Assembly: GCA_030430565.1 (NCBI GenBank)
Contig: JAUIKS010000020.1
Coordinates: 160,418-224,417, forward strand
Source of the DNA: Polyangia bacterium
Lineage (GTDB): Bacteria > Myxococcota_A > Polyangia > Nannocystales > Nannocystaceae
Reading direction: 5' to 3'
DNA length: 64,000 nt
Positions 41,844-50,537 of this stretch are shown here, in pieces. The translations under genes were made by a program, and so were the position numbers. Under the pieces are notes generated by a model. The model saw nothing but the letters and a program-made list of their open reading frames with translations, had not been told where the DNA came from and searched no databases. Numbering within the stretch: position 1 is the stretch's first letter; each line of letters starts with the position of its first letter.

Positions 41844-42662
41844 CTACTCGGTGTGTGCCGATTCATCAAACTCCGCGAGCAGCCCGTCGTAGCGGCCGGG
41901 CGGCTCCGCGTCCTCGTCGAGCAGCGCGTCGCGATCGGGGAGCTCGCCGGTCGCCTGGTAGCGCGACCACGCCGCGGCGTGATCCAGCTCGAGGAGCGCG
42001 CGCAGACGAGACGCGCTCACGCGGTCGATGGGTCGCCCGTCGACGCTGCTGCGCTGTACCGCGCGGAGGTCCGCGAGCGGGTAGACCGAGAGCTCGACCC
42101 TAAAGCCGCGATCGACGTCGACATGCGTGAACTCGCGGAACTCTCCGAATTTGCGGATTAACACCCGGCGCAGCTCGTGCGGCCACGCGAGCGCCTCCAG
42201 GCGCGCGATCACGGGGCTCGCGTCGAGCTCGCGCGCGCGCGCGTCCCCCGGCACGAAGACGTGCAGATCGATGTCGCTGCCGCGTCGGACGTGGCCGCTC
42301 GCGACCGAGCCGATCAGGCGCGGGCTGAAGCGCGCGAGCGCGATCATCGTCTCGAGCGCGACCACGCGCATCGCGAACAGGCGGCGGAGGCGACGGGGTC
42401 CTTCGGCCAGGTCCGCGACGCGCAGCAGCGCCCGCCGGATCTCGCCGTTCGAGGGCAGCTCGTGCGGACGGAAGCGAGCGGCGCGCGCCCCCTGGCGCCC
42501 GAGCACGCGGCGGGCCGCGATCCGCTTGGCGACGAGGTACTGCTGCACGCCCTCCTCGTACATCAGGCGTGCTGCCTCTTCGGCCAGGAGTGTTCGTTGC
42601 GGGACGCGGTGCGCCGGGCGCCGGCGGTCGCGCCTGCGCGGCTTGTTGGTTCTGCGTGGCAT
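41844..42662 (-). CDS. Nucleotidyltransferase-domain protein
   Basis: 272 residues from ATG 42662 (MPRRTNKPRRRDRR); an earlier start is possible. Central motif GSVASGHVRRGSDIDLHVF is the Pol-beta-type nucleotidyltransferase signature (GS...DxD). A third acidic residue is likely in FRVELSVYPL. The N-terminal 55 residues are very basic, as for nucleic-acid contact. The 3' gene of a three-gene operon with the region-4 protein (42725) and HD protein (43089). Together NTase and HD recall a split tRNA nucleotidyltransferase, but the substrate is not known. Confidence 0.75.
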   Translation of the reverse strand: MPRRTNKPRRRDRRRPAHRVPQRTLLAEEAARLMYEEGVQQYLVAKRIAARRVLGRQGARAARFRPHELPSNGEIRRALLRVADLAEGPRRLRRLFAMRVVALETMIALARFSPRLIGSVASGHVRRGSDIDLHVFVPGDARARELDASPVIARLEALAWPHELRRVLIRKFGEFREFTHVDVDRGFRVELSVYPLADLRAVQRSSVDGRPIDRVSASRLRALLELDHAAAWSRYQATGELPDRDALLDEDAEPPGRYDGLLAEFDESAHTE

Positions 42663-42724
42663 GGGCGTTCTCGCGGCGGTCGGCCGCGCGGGTCGAGGAG
42701 CGTGTCTGAGCAATCCGCGCGGCG

Positions 42725-43120
42725 TCAGGCGCCGTCAGGAGGGGGATTGGGGGGCTCGCGCAGCGCGGGCGCGAGCGCGGTCCGCAGGCGCGCGAGCGCG
42801 CCGCCGACCCGCCGCCCGCGACGCGTCGCGCCGTGGATCCGGCGGTGGATCACCTGCTGGCTGACGCCGAGGCGCGCGGCGATCTGGGCCTGCGAGAGGC
42901 CCTCGAAGAAGTACAGCTCGACGGCCTCGCGCTGCCGCGCGGTCAGGACCGCGTCGATGGCATCACGGACCGCGCGCGCGCGTCGCTCGGCCGCGCCGCC
43001 CGGCGCGTCGCCGTCGGCGGGGCGCCAGAGGGCGCGCGCCGCCGGGATCCGCTCCATGTCGGGCCAGTAGACCGTGCGACGTCCCGCGTCATCCTCGGCG
43101 CTCCAGCTCATAGGAATCAC
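42725..43120 (-). CDS. Sigma-region-4-like helix-turn-helix protein
   Basis: 131 residues. ATG 43120, or 43111 (MSWSAEDD). It overlaps the 3' end of the HD gene by about 30 bp, a sign of coupled translation. The middle holds LTARQREAVELYFFEGLSQ and AQIAARLGVSQQVIHRRIHG, a region-4 helix-turn-helix as in sigma-70 factors. There is no region 2, so it cannot recognise a -10 box by itself. It may act as a DNA-binding switch, anti-sigma partner or an autonomous HTH regulator of this operon. Confidence 0.65.
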   Translation of the reverse strand: MIPMSWSAEDDAGRRTVYWPDMERIPAARALWRPADGDAPGGAAERRARAVRDAIDAVLTARQREAVELYFFEGLSQAQIAARLGVSQQVIHRRIHGATRRGRRVGGALARLRTALAPALREPPNPPPDGA

Positions 43121-43592
43121 AGGACATGTCGCGGTCCTGGGCGCGGAGGAGCTCGGGTCGCTCGAGCAGCAGCTCGACGGCGGCGCGGGGCGAGAGCACG
43201 CGCGCGTGGGGGTCGCGGCCGCCGAGATCCCAGCGGCGCAGAAGCTCGAGGTCGCGGAGCCGCTGGCTGCCGCGGTAGCGCCGACGGGCGCGCCTGGGGT
43301 GGCGGAGCAGGTCGAGGTGGTGCTCGACCAACCAGATCACGCGCGGGGCGAGGCGCTCGGCGAGGAGGTCGTGCAGCAGGCGCGCGCCGACGCGATCGTG
43401 GTCGCGGCCGCCGTAGGCCTTGCCGACATCGTGCAGCAGCGCGGCCGCCCACAGCTGGCGGTCGTCCGTTTCGCGGCGCGCGAGGTCGAAGCTCTGCAAG
43501 GAGTGGTAGAGCGCGTCGCGCTCAGGGTGGTACGCGGGATCTTGCTGGACGCCGCGCAGGTCGGTCAACAGCTCGAGGAGATCGTGCTTCAT
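43089..43592 (-). CDS. HD-domain phosphohydrolase-like protein
   Basis: 167 residues. HD motif: H in YHSLQSF, then LWAAALLHDVGKAYGG (HD) with D in GGRDHDRVG, and IWLVEHHLDLLRH. The pattern, including HDRVGARLLHD, is like the HD domain of bacterial tRNA nucleotidyltransferases, which has phosphatase/phosphodiesterase activity. It is first in the operon, upstream of the region-4 and nucleotidyltransferase genes. The coupling of HD and nucleotidyltransferase in separate genes is notable. Confidence 0.8.
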   Translation of the reverse strand: MKHDLLELLTDLRGVQQDPAYHPERDALYHSLQSFDLARRETDDRQLWAAALLHDVGKAYGGRDHDRVGARLLHDLLAERLAPRVIWLVEHHLDLLRHPRRARRRYRGSQRLRDLELLRRWDLGGRDPHARVLSPRAAVELLLERPELLRAQDRDMSCDSYELERRG

Positions 43593-43739
43593 CGGGAGGC
43601 GGGCCGGGCAGGCCCTGCACCCTTCCGCGAACCAACACCCACCGGCCGACGAGCCTCGTCGACTCGCGTGTGTGGATGTGCGCGCGAATACTCGCGGAGC
43701 GCGTTGAATTCTCGAGGCGCGCGGGGTGTCTCCATCAGC

Positions 43740-44666
43740 GTGGGAACGCGCCGCCTGTGGAGTTCGTTCGCGCTGGCGATCGGGCTCGCGCCCGCGCTGG
43801 CCTCGTCACCCGCGCGCGCCGGCGGCCGGCTGGACCAGGCCGCGAGCGAGGCGCGGGGGTCCTCGTCCAGCTCGAGCTCGAGCTCGAGCTCAAGCTCGAG
43901 CTCAAGCTCGTACGACGACTCGGACGAGGGCTCGGGCGCGGGCGCGAGCATCCTGCTCTCGATCGTCGGCGCGATGGTCCATGGCGCCAGCGGCGGCTCG
44001 TCTCCGCGGGCGCGCGTAGACGAGCCGCGCGAGCGACGGTCGATCGGGATGCGCTACCGCCCGTATCCCTACGCCGACGAGGGCTACGGGGGCGTCTTCT
44101 GGCTGCGGGACGACGCGCCGAAGCCGGAGGACTTCGACTACCAGGTCATCCCGGCGGTCCAGCGCGGCAAGCCGTGGTCGTTTCAGGTCGGGCTCGAGGG
44201 CGCGTTCTTACCCACCAACATCGCCCGCGGCGGGCTCAACTCGCGGCTCATGGTCGGGCTGTTCGAACTCAACACCTCGTGGAGCTACTTCCATGAGTTC
44301 GACATCCACGATCACCTGGTCATGGGCGACGCCAAGCTCGGGCTCAGCGTCGGCGCGCCGGGGGTCCATCTGCACGTCGGCATGGGGCCCAGCGTCATGA
44401 TCGATCCCGGCGTCGTCGAGCCCAGCCAGGCGGCGACGGTCGGCTACAGCTTCGCCTCGGGCTGGCTCGAGGTTCACCCGCTCAAGCCGATCGCGATCGG
44501 CGTCGGCGGCGAGGGCGGGCTCATGCCGGGCACGCTGTACTGGCGCGCGCGCGGGACCGCCGGCGTCACCATTCGGCGCGTCGAGCTGTTCGCCGGCTAC
44601 GAGCACCTGCAGGTCGGCTCGGTCCGGCTCGGCGGGCCGATGCTCGGCGTCATCGTGCGGATCTAA
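43740..44666 (+). CDS. Poly-Ser-tethered outer-membrane-like protein
   Basis: 308 residues from GTG 43740. Signal RRLWSSFALAIGLAPALAS with AxA cleavage near SSPARAGG. Seventeen consecutive Ser follow, then a short Gly-rich helix (GAGASILLSIVGAMVHGASG). The C-terminal 190 residues are strand-rich (WSFQVGLEGAFL; LMVGLFELNTSWSYF; HLHVGMGPSVMIDPGV; RRVELFAGYEHLQVG) and end VIVRI with a terminal hydrophobic residue, typical of an outer-membrane beta-barrel. Function unknown. Confidence 0.6.
   Translation: MGTRRLWSSFALAIGLAPALASSPARAGGRLDQAASEARGSSSSSSSSSSSSSSSSSYDDSDEGSGAGASILLSIVGAMVHGASGGSSPRARVDEPRERRSIGMRYRPYPYADEGYGGVFWLRDDAPKPEDFDYQVIPAVQRGKPWSFQVGLEGAFLPTNIARGGLNSRLMVGLFELNTSWSYFHEFDIHDHLVMGDAKLGLSVGAPGVHLHVGMGPSVMIDPGVVEPSQAATVGYSFASGWLEVHPLKPIAIGVGGEGGLMPGTLYWRARGTAGVTIRRVELFAGYEHLQVGSVRLGGPMLGVIVRI
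43860..43910 (+). repeat. AGCTCG hexamer tract coding 17 Ser
   Basis: 51 bp of Ser codons, mostly alternating AGC and TCG (AGCTCG units). The tract is self-complementary (AGCTCGAGCT), so it is slippage-prone. Confidence 0.85.
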
Positions 44667-44699
44667 CCATCGTCGTCGGCGCTGCTACAGTGCGTCGCG

Positions 44700-45161
44700 A
44701 TGCAGCAGCAGCCCGTCACCCTCCGCGCCTCCTGTCACTGCGGCGACCTCGAGGTCAGCCTGCGCCTGAGCGAGGGGCGCGAGCCCGGCGCGCTGCCGGT
44801 GCGCGCGTGTCAGTGCGGCTACTGCCGGCCTCGGCGCGCGCGCTGGACCTCCGACCCCGGCGGCGCGGTGGAGCTGAGGGCCCGTGACCCCGCGGCCGTC
44901 AGCCGCTACCGCTTCGGCACGCGGACCGCCGACTTCTTGGTGTGCTCGAGCTGCGGCGCGCTCGCGGCCGCGGTCTGCGAGATCGAGGGACGTCGGTACG
45001 CGGTCGTCAACGTCGACCTGCTGCTCGTGACCAACGGCCTGGCGCCCGCGCCGGAGCGGGCGGGTCTGTTCGACGGCGAGCCGGTCGCGGATCGCCTGTC
45101 CCGAAGGTCACGTACGTGGACGCCGGTCACGCGCGGGCTCGCGGACGGCGGCGCCGCCTGA
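44700..45161 (+). CDS. GFA-type (Mss4-like) zinc-binding protein
   Basis: 153 residues. Zinc-ligand cysteines as in the GFA/CENP-V fold: ASCHCGDLEVS (CxC), VRACQCGYCRP (CxCxxC) and FLVCSSCGALA (CxxCG). The YRFGTRTADF strand also fits. GFA was named for glutathione-dependent formaldehyde activation, but most members have no shown activity. Follows the beta-barrel gene by 33 bp. Confidence 0.8.
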   Translation: MQQQPVTLRASCHCGDLEVSLRLSEGREPGALPVRACQCGYCRPRRARWTSDPGGAVELRARDPAAVSRYRFGTRTADFLVCSSCGALAAAVCEIEGRRYAVVNVDLLLVTNGLAPAPERAGLFDGEPVADRLSRRSRTWTPVTRGLADGGAA

Positions 45162-45296
45162 GCCAGCGGGATCGGGCGGATCGTGACAGCAGGCCGATCA
45201 TAGCTCGAGCGGCGCGCTCGTGGTCACCTCGGCGCGGTCGGGCGCCTCACGGGCGTGACGCTTGTAGTCCCGACGCGCGGCTGTCACGGTCAAGGG

Positions 45297-46421
45297 ATGG
45301 ATGATGACGCGCCGCCCGCTGGGCTCGTGGCCGGTCTGCACGGCGACGCGCGCCTGCAGGTCGAGCGTTGGTGGTCAGGGCTCGACGCCGGCGCGCGGCT
45401 GGAGTTCCGCGCGCTCGCGGAGGACGACGAGGCCCTGGAGGACAGCCACCAGGGCTCGCCCGCGAGCGCGAGCGCGCCGCTTCGGGAGCCGACGAGCGCG
45501 CACGATCGGGTCGAGGGCGGGCTGCTGGGTCTCCTGGTCGGCGACGCGCTCGGCGTGCCCTACGAGTTCCACGGCCCCGGCGAGCTCCCGGAGGCCTCGG
45601 CGATCGAGTTCACGCCGCCGGCCGGCTTCGATCGGGCGCACGCCGGCGTCCCGCCGGGGACGTGGTCGGACGACGGCGCGCAGGCGCTGTGCCTGCTCGC
45701 CTCGCTGCTCGATCGCGGCGCGCTCGAGCTCGATGACCTCGGCGCGCGGCTGCTGCGGTGGTGGGACGAGGGCTACCTCGCGGTCGACGGGCGCGTGTTC
45801 GACATCGGCGCGCAGACGCGCGCGGCCCTCAGCGATCTGGCCGCGGGGACACCCGCCGCGCGCAGCGGGCCGCGGGACGAGCACAGCAACGGCAACGGCG
45901 CGCTCATGCGCGCGCTGCCGCTGGCGCTGTGGCACCGGGGCGACGACGCGGCGCTGTTTCGCGACGCGATGCGCAGCTCGCTGCCGACCCACGGCCATCT
46001 GCGCAGCCAGCTGTGCTGCGGTCTGTACTGCCTCTGGGCCCGGCGCGCGCTCGAGGGCCTCGAGACGGCCGAGGCCTGGCGCGCGGCGGTCTCGGGAGGG
46101 CGCGAGCTGGCGGCGGGGATCGAGGGCGCGGCGGCCGAGCTGCAGGTGATCGATCCCGCCCGCGCGCCCGCGGGGCGCGGGAGCGGCTACGTGGTCGACT
46201 GCCTGCACTCCGCGAGGCTGGCGCTTACGTCCGGTCCCTATGAACATGTCGTGAAGTCCGCGATCGCGCTGGGCGACGACACCGACACGACCGCAGCGGT
46301 CGCCGGCGGGATCGCGGGGATCCGCGAGGGCGCGCTGGCGATCCCCGATCGCTGGATCCACGAGCTGCGCGGGCGCGCGCTGCTCGACCCGCTGCTCGAT
46401 CGCCTGCTCGACTCGCTGTGA
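45297..46421 (+). CDS. ADP-ribosylglycohydrolase-family protein
   Basis: 374 residues from ATG 45297 (MDDDAPPAG), with CAAGGG upstream. DraG/ARH fold motifs: GGLLGLLVGDALGVPYEF, GTWSDDGAQALCL (usual GxWTDDT, Thr changed to Ser, Gly-Ala for Thr-x), NGNGALMRALPL and GDDTDTTAAVAGGIAG. These are the Mg-binding Asp clusters. Members remove ADP-ribose from proteins or small molecules. The first Asp motif, SDDGAQ, differs from the common TDDT, so substrate may differ. Confidence 0.88.
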   Translation: MDDDAPPAGLVAGLHGDARLQVERWWSGLDAGARLEFRALAEDDEALEDSHQGSPASASAPLREPTSAHDRVEGGLLGLLVGDALGVPYEFHGPGELPEASAIEFTPPAGFDRAHAGVPPGTWSDDGAQALCLLASLLDRGALELDDLGARLLRWWDEGYLAVDGRVFDIGAQTRAALSDLAAGTPAARSGPRDEHSNGNGALMRALPLALWHRGDDAALFRDAMRSSLPTHGHLRSQLCCGLYCLWARRALEGLETAEAWRAAVSGGRELAAGIEGAAAELQVIDPARAPAGRGSGYVVDCLHSARLALTSGPYEHVVKSAIALGDDTDTTAAVAGGIAGIREGALAIPDRWIHELRGRALLDPLLDRLLDSL

Positions 46422-46791
46422 GCGCGCGCGGCGAGGGCGTTTATGTCCCAGCGGATATGTGCGTCTGCTCGACCACCCTATGGAGTGACCGGCCCGCGGT
46501 CTCGACTTCTGTCACTGAGCGCAGCTCACGGTTCGCGGCTCGCCCGCGCCGCGCGGCCAAGCCTCGGCTGTCCGCGTCGCGCGGGCGCTGACGTCTTCAG
46601 ACAGCAGGCGCGAGCCGGACGTGGTTAGGGATCTGTTGAGCCCACGTGTTGAGGCCTGACAGCGTCGAGCCCGCGAGCGCCGGGGTCGTTCGTGCTCCGT
46701 CGCCAGGTACGGTATTTCTTCGCGCCGGGCTCGGTCGATATCGTGGTAGAGGCCGTGTCTACGGCGGCTGGGGCCGCCAGGGGTTCTATCG
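46422..46791. other. Intergenic region, no feature seen
   Basis: 370 bp without a credible gene or hairpin of note. It presumably holds the promoter of the gene at 46792, but no promoter elements at proper spacing are visible. Confidence 0.35.
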
Positions 46792-47436
46792 TTGACAGCG
46801 TCACTGAAAATTCGCCCGGACCATGATGACGAGGGTCGCTTCGTCGACCTCGTGATCGCGCTGGCTCGCGGGATGAGCGAATTCTACTCGCCGAGTCGCG
46901 TCTATCTGGTCAAGCTCGACAATTGGTTCAGCTTCAAGTGGTTTCAATTCGCCGGGGTCGTCCTGCCGACGCTGGGGGTCGGTCACATCAAGCCCGTTCG
47001 AGTTCCGCCGTTTAACCCGAATCGCGTCGTTCGAGAGCAGCTGTTTGAACGACGCGACGATCGCTGGCGCGAGCGCTTCGACGCCGCGCCGCTCCACGTC
47101 GCGCAGCACAGCAGCGACAACCTGCGGCGCTGGCTCCTGCGGATCTCCGATGACAGCTTGTTCATCTGGTACAGCGGGGGGACCAGGAGAAACCATCGAG
47201 GGAGCGTGATGGCCCACCACATCCCTCACGCGGTCGGCGCGTCGCGCGACGAGACGGTGCGCGCGAACCCGGGCTTTTACTCCGAGGTGCTGGCGAGCGA
47301 GGGCGCGTGGCGTCTTGGATCGACACGCGGCGAGAGCCGCGAGCTGATCGAGCGCTGGTGTCGAGCAGCGGGCGACGCGGCCGGCGCGAGCTCGGCTACG
47401 GCAGCCGGTGCTGGTCGAAGAAGTCCATCATCGTGA
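46792..47436 (+). CDS. Hypothetical protein
   Basis: 214 residues, TTG start. The core (FVDLVIALARGMSEFYSP, VYLVKLDNWFSFKWFQFAG, LPTLGVGHIKPVRVPPFNP, SLFIWYSGGTRRNHRG) is coherent protein but not a family I recognise; the C-terminal Ala/Ser tail is weak. Its 3' end overlaps the convergent esterase gene by 41 bp, and base composition is a little less GC-rich than neighbours, so the gene may be acquired. Confidence 0.5.
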   Translation: MTASLKIRPDHDDEGRFVDLVIALARGMSEFYSPSRVYLVKLDNWFSFKWFQFAGVVLPTLGVGHIKPVRVPPFNPNRVVREQLFERRDDRWRERFDAAPLHVAQHSSDNLRRWLLRISDDSLFIWYSGGTRRNHRGSVMAHHIPHAVGASRDETVRANPGFYSEVLASEGAWRLGSTRGESRELIERWCRAAGDAAGASSATAAGAGRRSPSS

Positions 47437-48475
47437 TGTTGGCGTCGACCGTGTCCTCGTAGGTGTCGCCGAGGAGCTCGCACAGCTCGGCGCTCCCGCC
47501 GGGCCAGCAGTGCCCCAGCTGCGCGAGCATGCAGAGCTGGACCGCCGCGCCGCCTTCGCAGCGCTCGGCTTCGAACAGATCGCAGTAGGTCCCGCCGCCC
47601 AGCTCGGAGCGCGTCGGCTCGCCCTCGCAGCCGTTGTGCTCGGCCCAGAACGCGAAGGCGGTGAGCGCGAGCTCGGCCGGGACCGCCTGGTCGACGGCGC
47701 CGTGGACGATGTAGACCGGCACCGGGCGCGAGGGCGCGCAGTCCTCGATGCCGATCGCCCCGGCGACGGGCGCGATCGCGGCGAAGCGCTCGGCGGCGTC
47801 GCAGCCGAGCCGGTGCGACATGAAGCCGCCGTTCGACATCCCGGTGGAGTAGACGCGCGCGGGGTCGTAGCAGAGCTGGGGCGCGAGCGCGTCGACGATC
47901 GCGCCCAAGAAGCCCACGTCATCGCGATCGGTGTCGGCCGCGTCGCCGCAGCACGCCCCGCCGTTCCATGACATCTCGAGGCCGCCTGGGTACACGACGA
48001 TGTAGTCGCGGGCGTCGGCGTCGTAGTTCATCTGCGAGAACAGGGCCTGCTGCCAGGCGTTCGAGCCGAAGCCGTGGAGGTTGAGCATCAGCGGCGCGGG
48101 CGTCCCCGGGAGGTAGCCGCTGGGGACCTCGACCGTGAACGAGCGCAGCTCGCCGTTGTACTCGAGGGTCATGTCGTGTGAGCCTGGCGTGAGCTCGAGC
48201 GCGGGATCGAGCGCGTCGGGGCACGCGCCCGGCGGCGGGGGCTCGCCCGTGCCGCCGGTGTCGACGGTGCCGGTCTCGGTCGCGGCGCCCGTCGTGCCGC
48301 CCTCGCTGCCGCCCGCGCTCGTCCCCTCGCCGCTGGTGGACGACGCGCCCGCGTCCTCGGTGGCGCCCGTGGTGGCGTCGGCCTCGGTGTCGCCCCCGCT
48401 CTCGCCGTCGTCGGGCGTACACGCGAGCGCCAGCGCGCAGGGGAGGAGGAGGGCGAGACGGTTGATGGTGCGCAT
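47396..48475 (-). CDS. PHB-depolymerase/feruloyl-esterase-like lipoprotein
   Basis: 359 residues. Signal RLALLLPCALALACTP, lipobox LALAC, then about 70 residues of Gly/Thr/Ser/Glu tether. The alpha/beta-hydrolase domain has LMLNLHGFGSNAWQQ (oxyanion region), GMSNGGFMSHRLGC (nucleophile Ser), VHGAVDQAVP (Asp) and QLGHCWPGG (His). The CE1/LpqC-type family hydrolyses polyhydroxyalkanoates or feruloyl esters. Exposure on a tether suggests external polymer degradation. Several Cys pairs (GACCGD) fit an exported protein. Confidence 0.85.
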   Translation of the reverse strand: MRTINRLALLLPCALALACTPDDGESGGDTEADATTGATEDAGASSTSGEGTSAGGSEGGTTGAATETGTVDTGGTGEPPPPGACPDALDPALELTPGSHDMTLEYNGELRSFTVEVPSGYLPGTPAPLMLNLHGFGSNAWQQALFSQMNYDADARDYIVVYPGGLEMSWNGGACCGDAADTDRDDVGFLGAIVDALAPQLCYDPARVYSTGMSNGGFMSHRLGCDAAERFAAIAPVAGAIGIEDCAPSRPVPVYIVHGAVDQAVPAELALTAFAFWAEHNGCEGEPTRSELGGGTYCDLFEAERCEGGAAVQLCMLAQLGHCWPGGSAELCELLGDTYEDTVDANITMMDFFDQHRLP

Positions 48476-48544
48476 GCGCTCTGGTGCTCCCAGTGTCGGG
48501 GAATTCTACGCCGTGTCACGCGCGCCTGTGGGACCATCTCGACG

Positions 48545-48955
48545 ATGGCGCCCTTCGCAGGTCTGACCCCTGAGGTCGTGGGCACGCTGCTGCGCGATCC
48601 CGCAGTCGAGGACCGGCTGCCCCTCGCGATGGGCGGGCCCAGCGGGCCGACGCTCTGCGTCGGGCTGCTCGACGGGGACTGGTGCCTCTACCACATGGCC
48701 GCGGACAACGCGGGCTTCGACGCGTTCGCGCGCGCCCAGGCCGAGGCGAACAAGCCGCTCTACCCCGAGCACCGGATGCGGTTCTTGGTCCCCGGGGAGG
48801 TCGTGCTGCGCCGACCGAGCCGCCGCGAGTTCTTGGCGGCGTACGCGAACCTGGAGATCCGGTTTAACTCGTCGTATCGCGCGATCATCCGCGAGCGCGC
48901 GGGGTCGCGCTCGCGCGGGCTCTGGTCGTGGTTGCGCGGCCGTTTCTCCGGGTGA
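48545..48955 (+). CDS. Hypothetical small protein
   Basis: 136 residues. A compact sequence (LRDPAVEDRLPLAMGGPSGP, DWCLYHMAADNAGFDAFARA, EIRFNSSYRAIIRERAG) with a basic C-terminus and no signal. No family recognised. It diverges from the esterase gene 69 bp away. Confidence 0.55.
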   Translation: MAPFAGLTPEVVGTLLRDPAVEDRLPLAMGGPSGPTLCVGLLDGDWCLYHMAADNAGFDAFARAQAEANKPLYPEHRMRFLVPGEVVLRRPSRREFLAAYANLEIRFNSSYRAIIRERAGSRSRGLWSWLRGRFSG

Positions 48956-49128
48956 ATGAGATATGTCTTTTGGAGCAAGTTTGCAGACGTCGCCCCGTGC
49001 GCGCTGCGCGTGTAGGTCCTGAGATCGACGCGGTGTTGGCGCTGGCGCGAATACTCGAACGCGGTGCGAACGATGATGCACCCGCGAATTGAATCGATAC
49101 AATGTTGGAGTAGTCCGAGTGACCGGGG

Positions 49129-49716
49129 ATGTCGCGCGTGAAGAATTTATTGAGCAATTCCGTAGTGGGCCCACTCATTCTGGGTGTGGCGTTGATCACA
49201 GCTCCAACCGTGGAGGCGGCGGCCGCCGACGAGGTCGCGGAGGCGCCCGCCGAGCGCACGATCGCCGACTATCACGGCAGCTACCGCTACGTCGGCGGCG
49301 AGACCGAGCAAGAGCGCGCGTACGCGGCGGTCGACGAGATCGTCGCCAACCTCAACTTCCTGATCCGCGGCATGGCGGGTCGAATGCTGCGCAAGCCGAC
49401 GACCGCGGTGAAGGTCACGAAGCTGGACGTCGAGGGCGAGAACGTCACGATCGCGGGCGGCGTCGGCAAGGACCTCGTCACGCTGCACGTCGGCGGCCCG
49501 GGCATCAAGTACAAGGGCGACGACGGCAAGACCTACACGATGTCGATGTCGTTCCGCAGCGGCAAGCTCGTGCAGAAGATCGTCGGCCACAACAGCACCA
49601 CGATCAAGACCTACCGGCTCTCCGAGGACGGCGCGCGGCTGAAGATCAAGACCAAGATCTCGCACCCGATGATGCACAAGCCGCTCGAGTACAAGTTTAC
49701 GTACCGCCGGTCCTGA
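49129..49716 (+). CDS. Secreted hypothetical protein
   Basis: 195 residues. Signal SVVGPLILGVALITAPTVEA, likely AxA site at VEAAAADEV. The mature protein is strand-rich in short turns (TTAVKVTKLDVEGENVTIAG, TLHVGGPGIKYKGDDGK, TYTMSMSFRSGKLVQKIV, RLKIKTKISHPMMHKPLEY), consistent with a single beta-barrel like a lipocalin. Not a family I can name. A TACAAT -10-like box lies about 25 bp upstream of the ATG. It is followed by a clear hairpin terminator. Confidence 0.6.
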   Translation: MSRVKNLLSNSVVGPLILGVALITAPTVEAAAADEVAEAPAERTIADYHGSYRYVGGETEQERAYAAVDEIVANLNFLIRGMAGRMLRKPTTAVKVTKLDVEGENVTIAGGVGKDLVTLHVGGPGIKYKGDDGKTYTMSMSFRSGKLVQKIVGHNSTTIKTYRLSEDGARLKIKTKISHPMMHKPLEYKFTYRRS

Positions 49717-49741
49717 GAGACAGGTCAGAGACGACGAGCAG

Positions 49742-49771
49742 ACAGGGCGAAGGCCGCGGCCTCCGCCCTGT
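49742..49771 (+). terminator. Terminator hairpin between convergent genes
   Basis: ACAGGGCG pairs with CGCCCTGT (8 bp), and AGGCC / GGCCT continues the stem inside. It is 26 bp after the stop at 49716 and 19 bp from the 3' end of the CBS gene. Confidence 0.65.
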
Positions 49772-49789
49772 TCTCGTGTGCGCGGCCGG

Positions 49790-50335
49790 CTAGCTCGTGG
49801 TGTCGAAGGCCCGCCCCATGTTTCGGCTCGCGCCGTGGGCTCCGACGCGTGTGTGGTGCTCGATCTTCTCGCGCTCCGTGGGCTGCTCGACGACGTGCGT
49901 CGGCTTGACCTCGGCCTCGACGGCCTCGCCGGTGAGCGCGACCCGGAGCACGCGGAGCGCGTCGGTGGTCGTGAACATGCCGACCGGGGCGCCGTTGTCG
50001 ACGACGACCGCGCAGCCGTAGCGGTGCTGCTCCATCTGGCGGGCGACCTCGAGCACGGTGGTGTCGGGCCCGCAGGTGTAGGGGCTCGAGGTCATCGCGG
50101 CCGAGACCTGGATCTTGGCGGGCTCGACCGTGGTCAAGGTCGAGACGAAGCTGATGTCGCGCGTGCTGATGACGCCGCGGACGAGGCCGTTCTCGGTCAC
50201 GACGAGGTGCCGGATGTTGTTGACGTACATGCGCTCCTGGGCGTCCGCCAGGCTCAGGTCGGGCGCGACCGTGCAGGGCTGACGCGTCATGACCGCGGCG
50301 ATCTTCAGTCCGGTGAAGTTTTGTTGGTTGTCCAT
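49790..50335 (-). CDS. Two-CBS-domain stress protein
   Basis: 181 residues from ATG 50335 (MDNQQNFTGLKIAAVMT). Two CBS motifs: IAAVMTRQPCTVAPDLSLAD with VTENGLVRGVISTRDI, and VSAAMTSSPYTCGPDTTVLE with VVDNGAPVGMFTTTD. The C-terminal 45 residues are extra (VVEQPTEREKIEHHTRVG). Its promoter at 50426-50441 has a perfect sigma-54 consensus, TGGCAC-N5-TTGCT, and three palindromes lie upstream. A neighbour of a universal stress protein gene, as in other energy-stress modules. Function: adenine-nucleotide sensing (family knowledge), exact partner unknown. Confidence 0.9.
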   Translation of the reverse strand: MDNQQNFTGLKIAAVMTRQPCTVAPDLSLADAQERMYVNNIRHLVVTENGLVRGVISTRDISFVSTLTTVEPAKIQVSAAMTSSPYTCGPDTTVLEVARQMEQHRYGCAVVVDNGAPVGMFTTTDALRVLRVALTGEAVEAEVKPTHVVEQPTEREKIEHHTRVGAHGASRNMGRAFDTTS

Positions 50336-50425
50336 GGTGTTGTTCGCGCCTTGTGCTTCGATCGGTCCATCCAGGACCGGTGTAGAGAGTGACGCGCTCG
50401 CGCGCGATGGCTCGGTGGATGCTTG

Positions 50426-50441
50426 AGCAAGTCGTGTGCCA
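50426..50441 (-). promoter_or_regulatory. Sigma-54 promoter of the CBS gene (consensus)
   Basis: TGGCAC-ACGAC-TTGCT on the minus strand: the invariant GG and GC are 10 bases apart and it matches the consensus at every position. Predicted start about 50414, giving a leader of about 79 nt. Confidence 0.85.
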
Positions 50442-50450
50442 GCGGAGCGC

Positions 50451-50525
50451 GCGAGAATTTTCGAGCTGGTGCGCGAACGGGGCGTTCGGGAGTGGAGAAA
50501 TTCTCCCGCTCGTTGGAAATTCCCC
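50451..50525 (-). promoter_or_regulatory. Three AATT-centred palindromes, candidate activator sites
   Basis: GCGAGAATTTTCGAGC (50451-50466), GGAGAAATTCTCCC (50494-50507) and GGAAATTCCCC (50515-50525), 37-111 bp upstream of the predicted sigma-54 start. The middle copy is almost a perfect palindrome. Confidence 0.6.
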
Positions 50526-50537
50526 GCGCGAACAGCC

